Assembly: GCA_022402465.1 (NCBI GenBank)
Contig: JAKRSH010000024.1
Span: 1 to 64,000, forward strand
Length of the DNA: 64,000 nt
Direction of reading: 5' to 3'
Origin: Leptospiraceae bacterium
GTDB lineage: Bacteria > Spirochaetota > Leptospiria > Leptospirales > Leptospiraceae
The notes under the pieces were generated by a model that had not been told where the DNA came from, did not search any database, and saw only the letters and a list, made by a program, of their open reading frames with translations. Below, piece after piece: positions 63,655-64,000 of the stretch (its first letter is position 1; each line of letters begins with the position of its first letter). The position numbers were made by a program, and so were the translations under genes.

Positions 63655-64000
63655 AAACTGTAAAAATTAAGTATATTATTTTCCTTAAATTGTTTACACT
63701 CTTTATTATTTTTCTTCAATCTAATTGTGAACCACAAGGCGGGAAGTCACTTGAAGAAAAGATAACAGATCCTACTCAGATTGAGTTTCTTATTTTCGCT
63801 CGCTTTTATTTACCTCAACCAGATGCATGTCCCCCTACTGACCAAATTCCAATTTTGGAACCAGGAATCCATAATATCAATCTGGAAGAAGGGCAAAGTT
63901 ATATATTCGATAATAGAGCAAGACTAGATATGGTTGATAATACTGATGCATTGAGTAAACAATTTACCTTTAAGTTTCAAGAAAATCCAGGACAGGATGT
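63651..64000 (+). CDS. Putative lipoprotein, 5' part (cut by the window edge)
   Basis: The frame opens at ATG 63651 and is still open at 64000, giving at least 116 residues. The signal peptide has a basic start (MKTVKIKY), a hydrophobic core and ends in LQSNC, so Cys26 is the likely lipidated residue. The mature part has no domain I recognise; FKFQENPGQDV matches the decayed fragment at 63154. GAAGAGG lies upstream at 63633-63639, and the start overlaps the preceding small frame. The product is incomplete here. Confidence 0.7.
   Translation, partial: MKTVKIKYIIFLKLFTLFIIFLQSNCEPQGGKSLEEKITDPTQIEFLIFARFYLPQPDACPPTDQIPILEPGIHNINLEEGQSYIFDNRARLDMVDNTDALSKQFTFKFQENPGQD

Overview
The window is AT-rich (roughly 35-40 % GC by eye) and almost fully coding. 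It looks like a chromosomal segment from a spirochaete of the Leptospira group. The evidence is indirect: a LipL45-like FecR lipoprotein, several lipoproteins with loose spirochaetal lipoboxes, two DUF1574-type envelope proteins beside an MBOAT acyltransferase, a Maf/DUF115 glycosyltransferase-like protein, and spirochaete-like housekeeping blocks. No phage, insertion sequence, CRISPR array or rRNA was seen. The species is inferred, not proven.

Layout. 1-5.8 kb: tRNA-Phe, a ketopantoate reductase (panE), an unassigned radical SAM enzyme, a FecR lipoprotein, and lipA overlapping a small unknown gene. 5.8-10.1 kb: an RsuA-type pseudouridine synthase, then two SGNH-like DUF1574 proteins and an MBOAT membrane acyltransferase, a likely envelope O-acylation module. 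10.2-19.3 kb: sulfate assimilation: cysJ-cysI and a peroxiredoxin on the minus strand, and on the plus strand a cysH-cysD gene fusion, cysN, and the siroheme genes cobA and sirC. The set runs from sulfate activation through APS to sulfite and sulfide and makes the siroheme for CysI. No APS kinase is present, which fits direct APS reduction. 19.5-22.3 kb: three lipoproteins (DUF1566, SGNH esterase, small Asn/Tyr/Arg-rich) and tRNA-Gly. 22.4-30.2 kb: tig-clpP-clpX, a degenerate SpoIIE/PP2C-like membrane protein, tatC and tatA, a YajQ protein and a short RecQ helicase. 30.3-43 kb: a DUF1223 protein, ftsK, a LolA-like carrier, a RodZ-like HTH protein, rimO, pgsA, trpD, and yajC-[Ser/Thr-rich membrane protein]-secD-secF. 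43-46.9 kb: ribD, ribE and ribBA with a STAS-domain gene on the opposite strand.

46.9-49 kb is the one clearly accessory patch. It holds three small minus-strand genes, two of which resemble polymorphic-toxin immunity proteins, followed by about 375 bp of non-coding DNA packed with long inverted repeats, part of it much richer in GC than the surroundings. 49-51.6 kb carries pdxH, a prepilin peptidase and an aminotransferase on the minus strand. 51.7-57.8 kb is a tight plus-strand operon led by a 1008-residue protein joining a midasin-like AAA module, a degenerate second AAA module and a VWA-like domain, followed by smpB, der, plsY and an unknown gene. 57.8-62.6 kb has a Maf/DUF115 protein and an SMC without a recognisable hinge. 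The window ends with an RRM RNA-binding protein, a decayed fragment of a lipoprotein gene, and the 5' part of a related intact lipoprotein gene cut by the window edge.

The best candidates for something undescribed are the midasin-like AAA-AAA-VWA fusion, the hairpin cluster with its immunity-like neighbours, the DUF1574/MBOAT module, the CysH-CysD fusion and the pseudo-phosphatase next to tatC.
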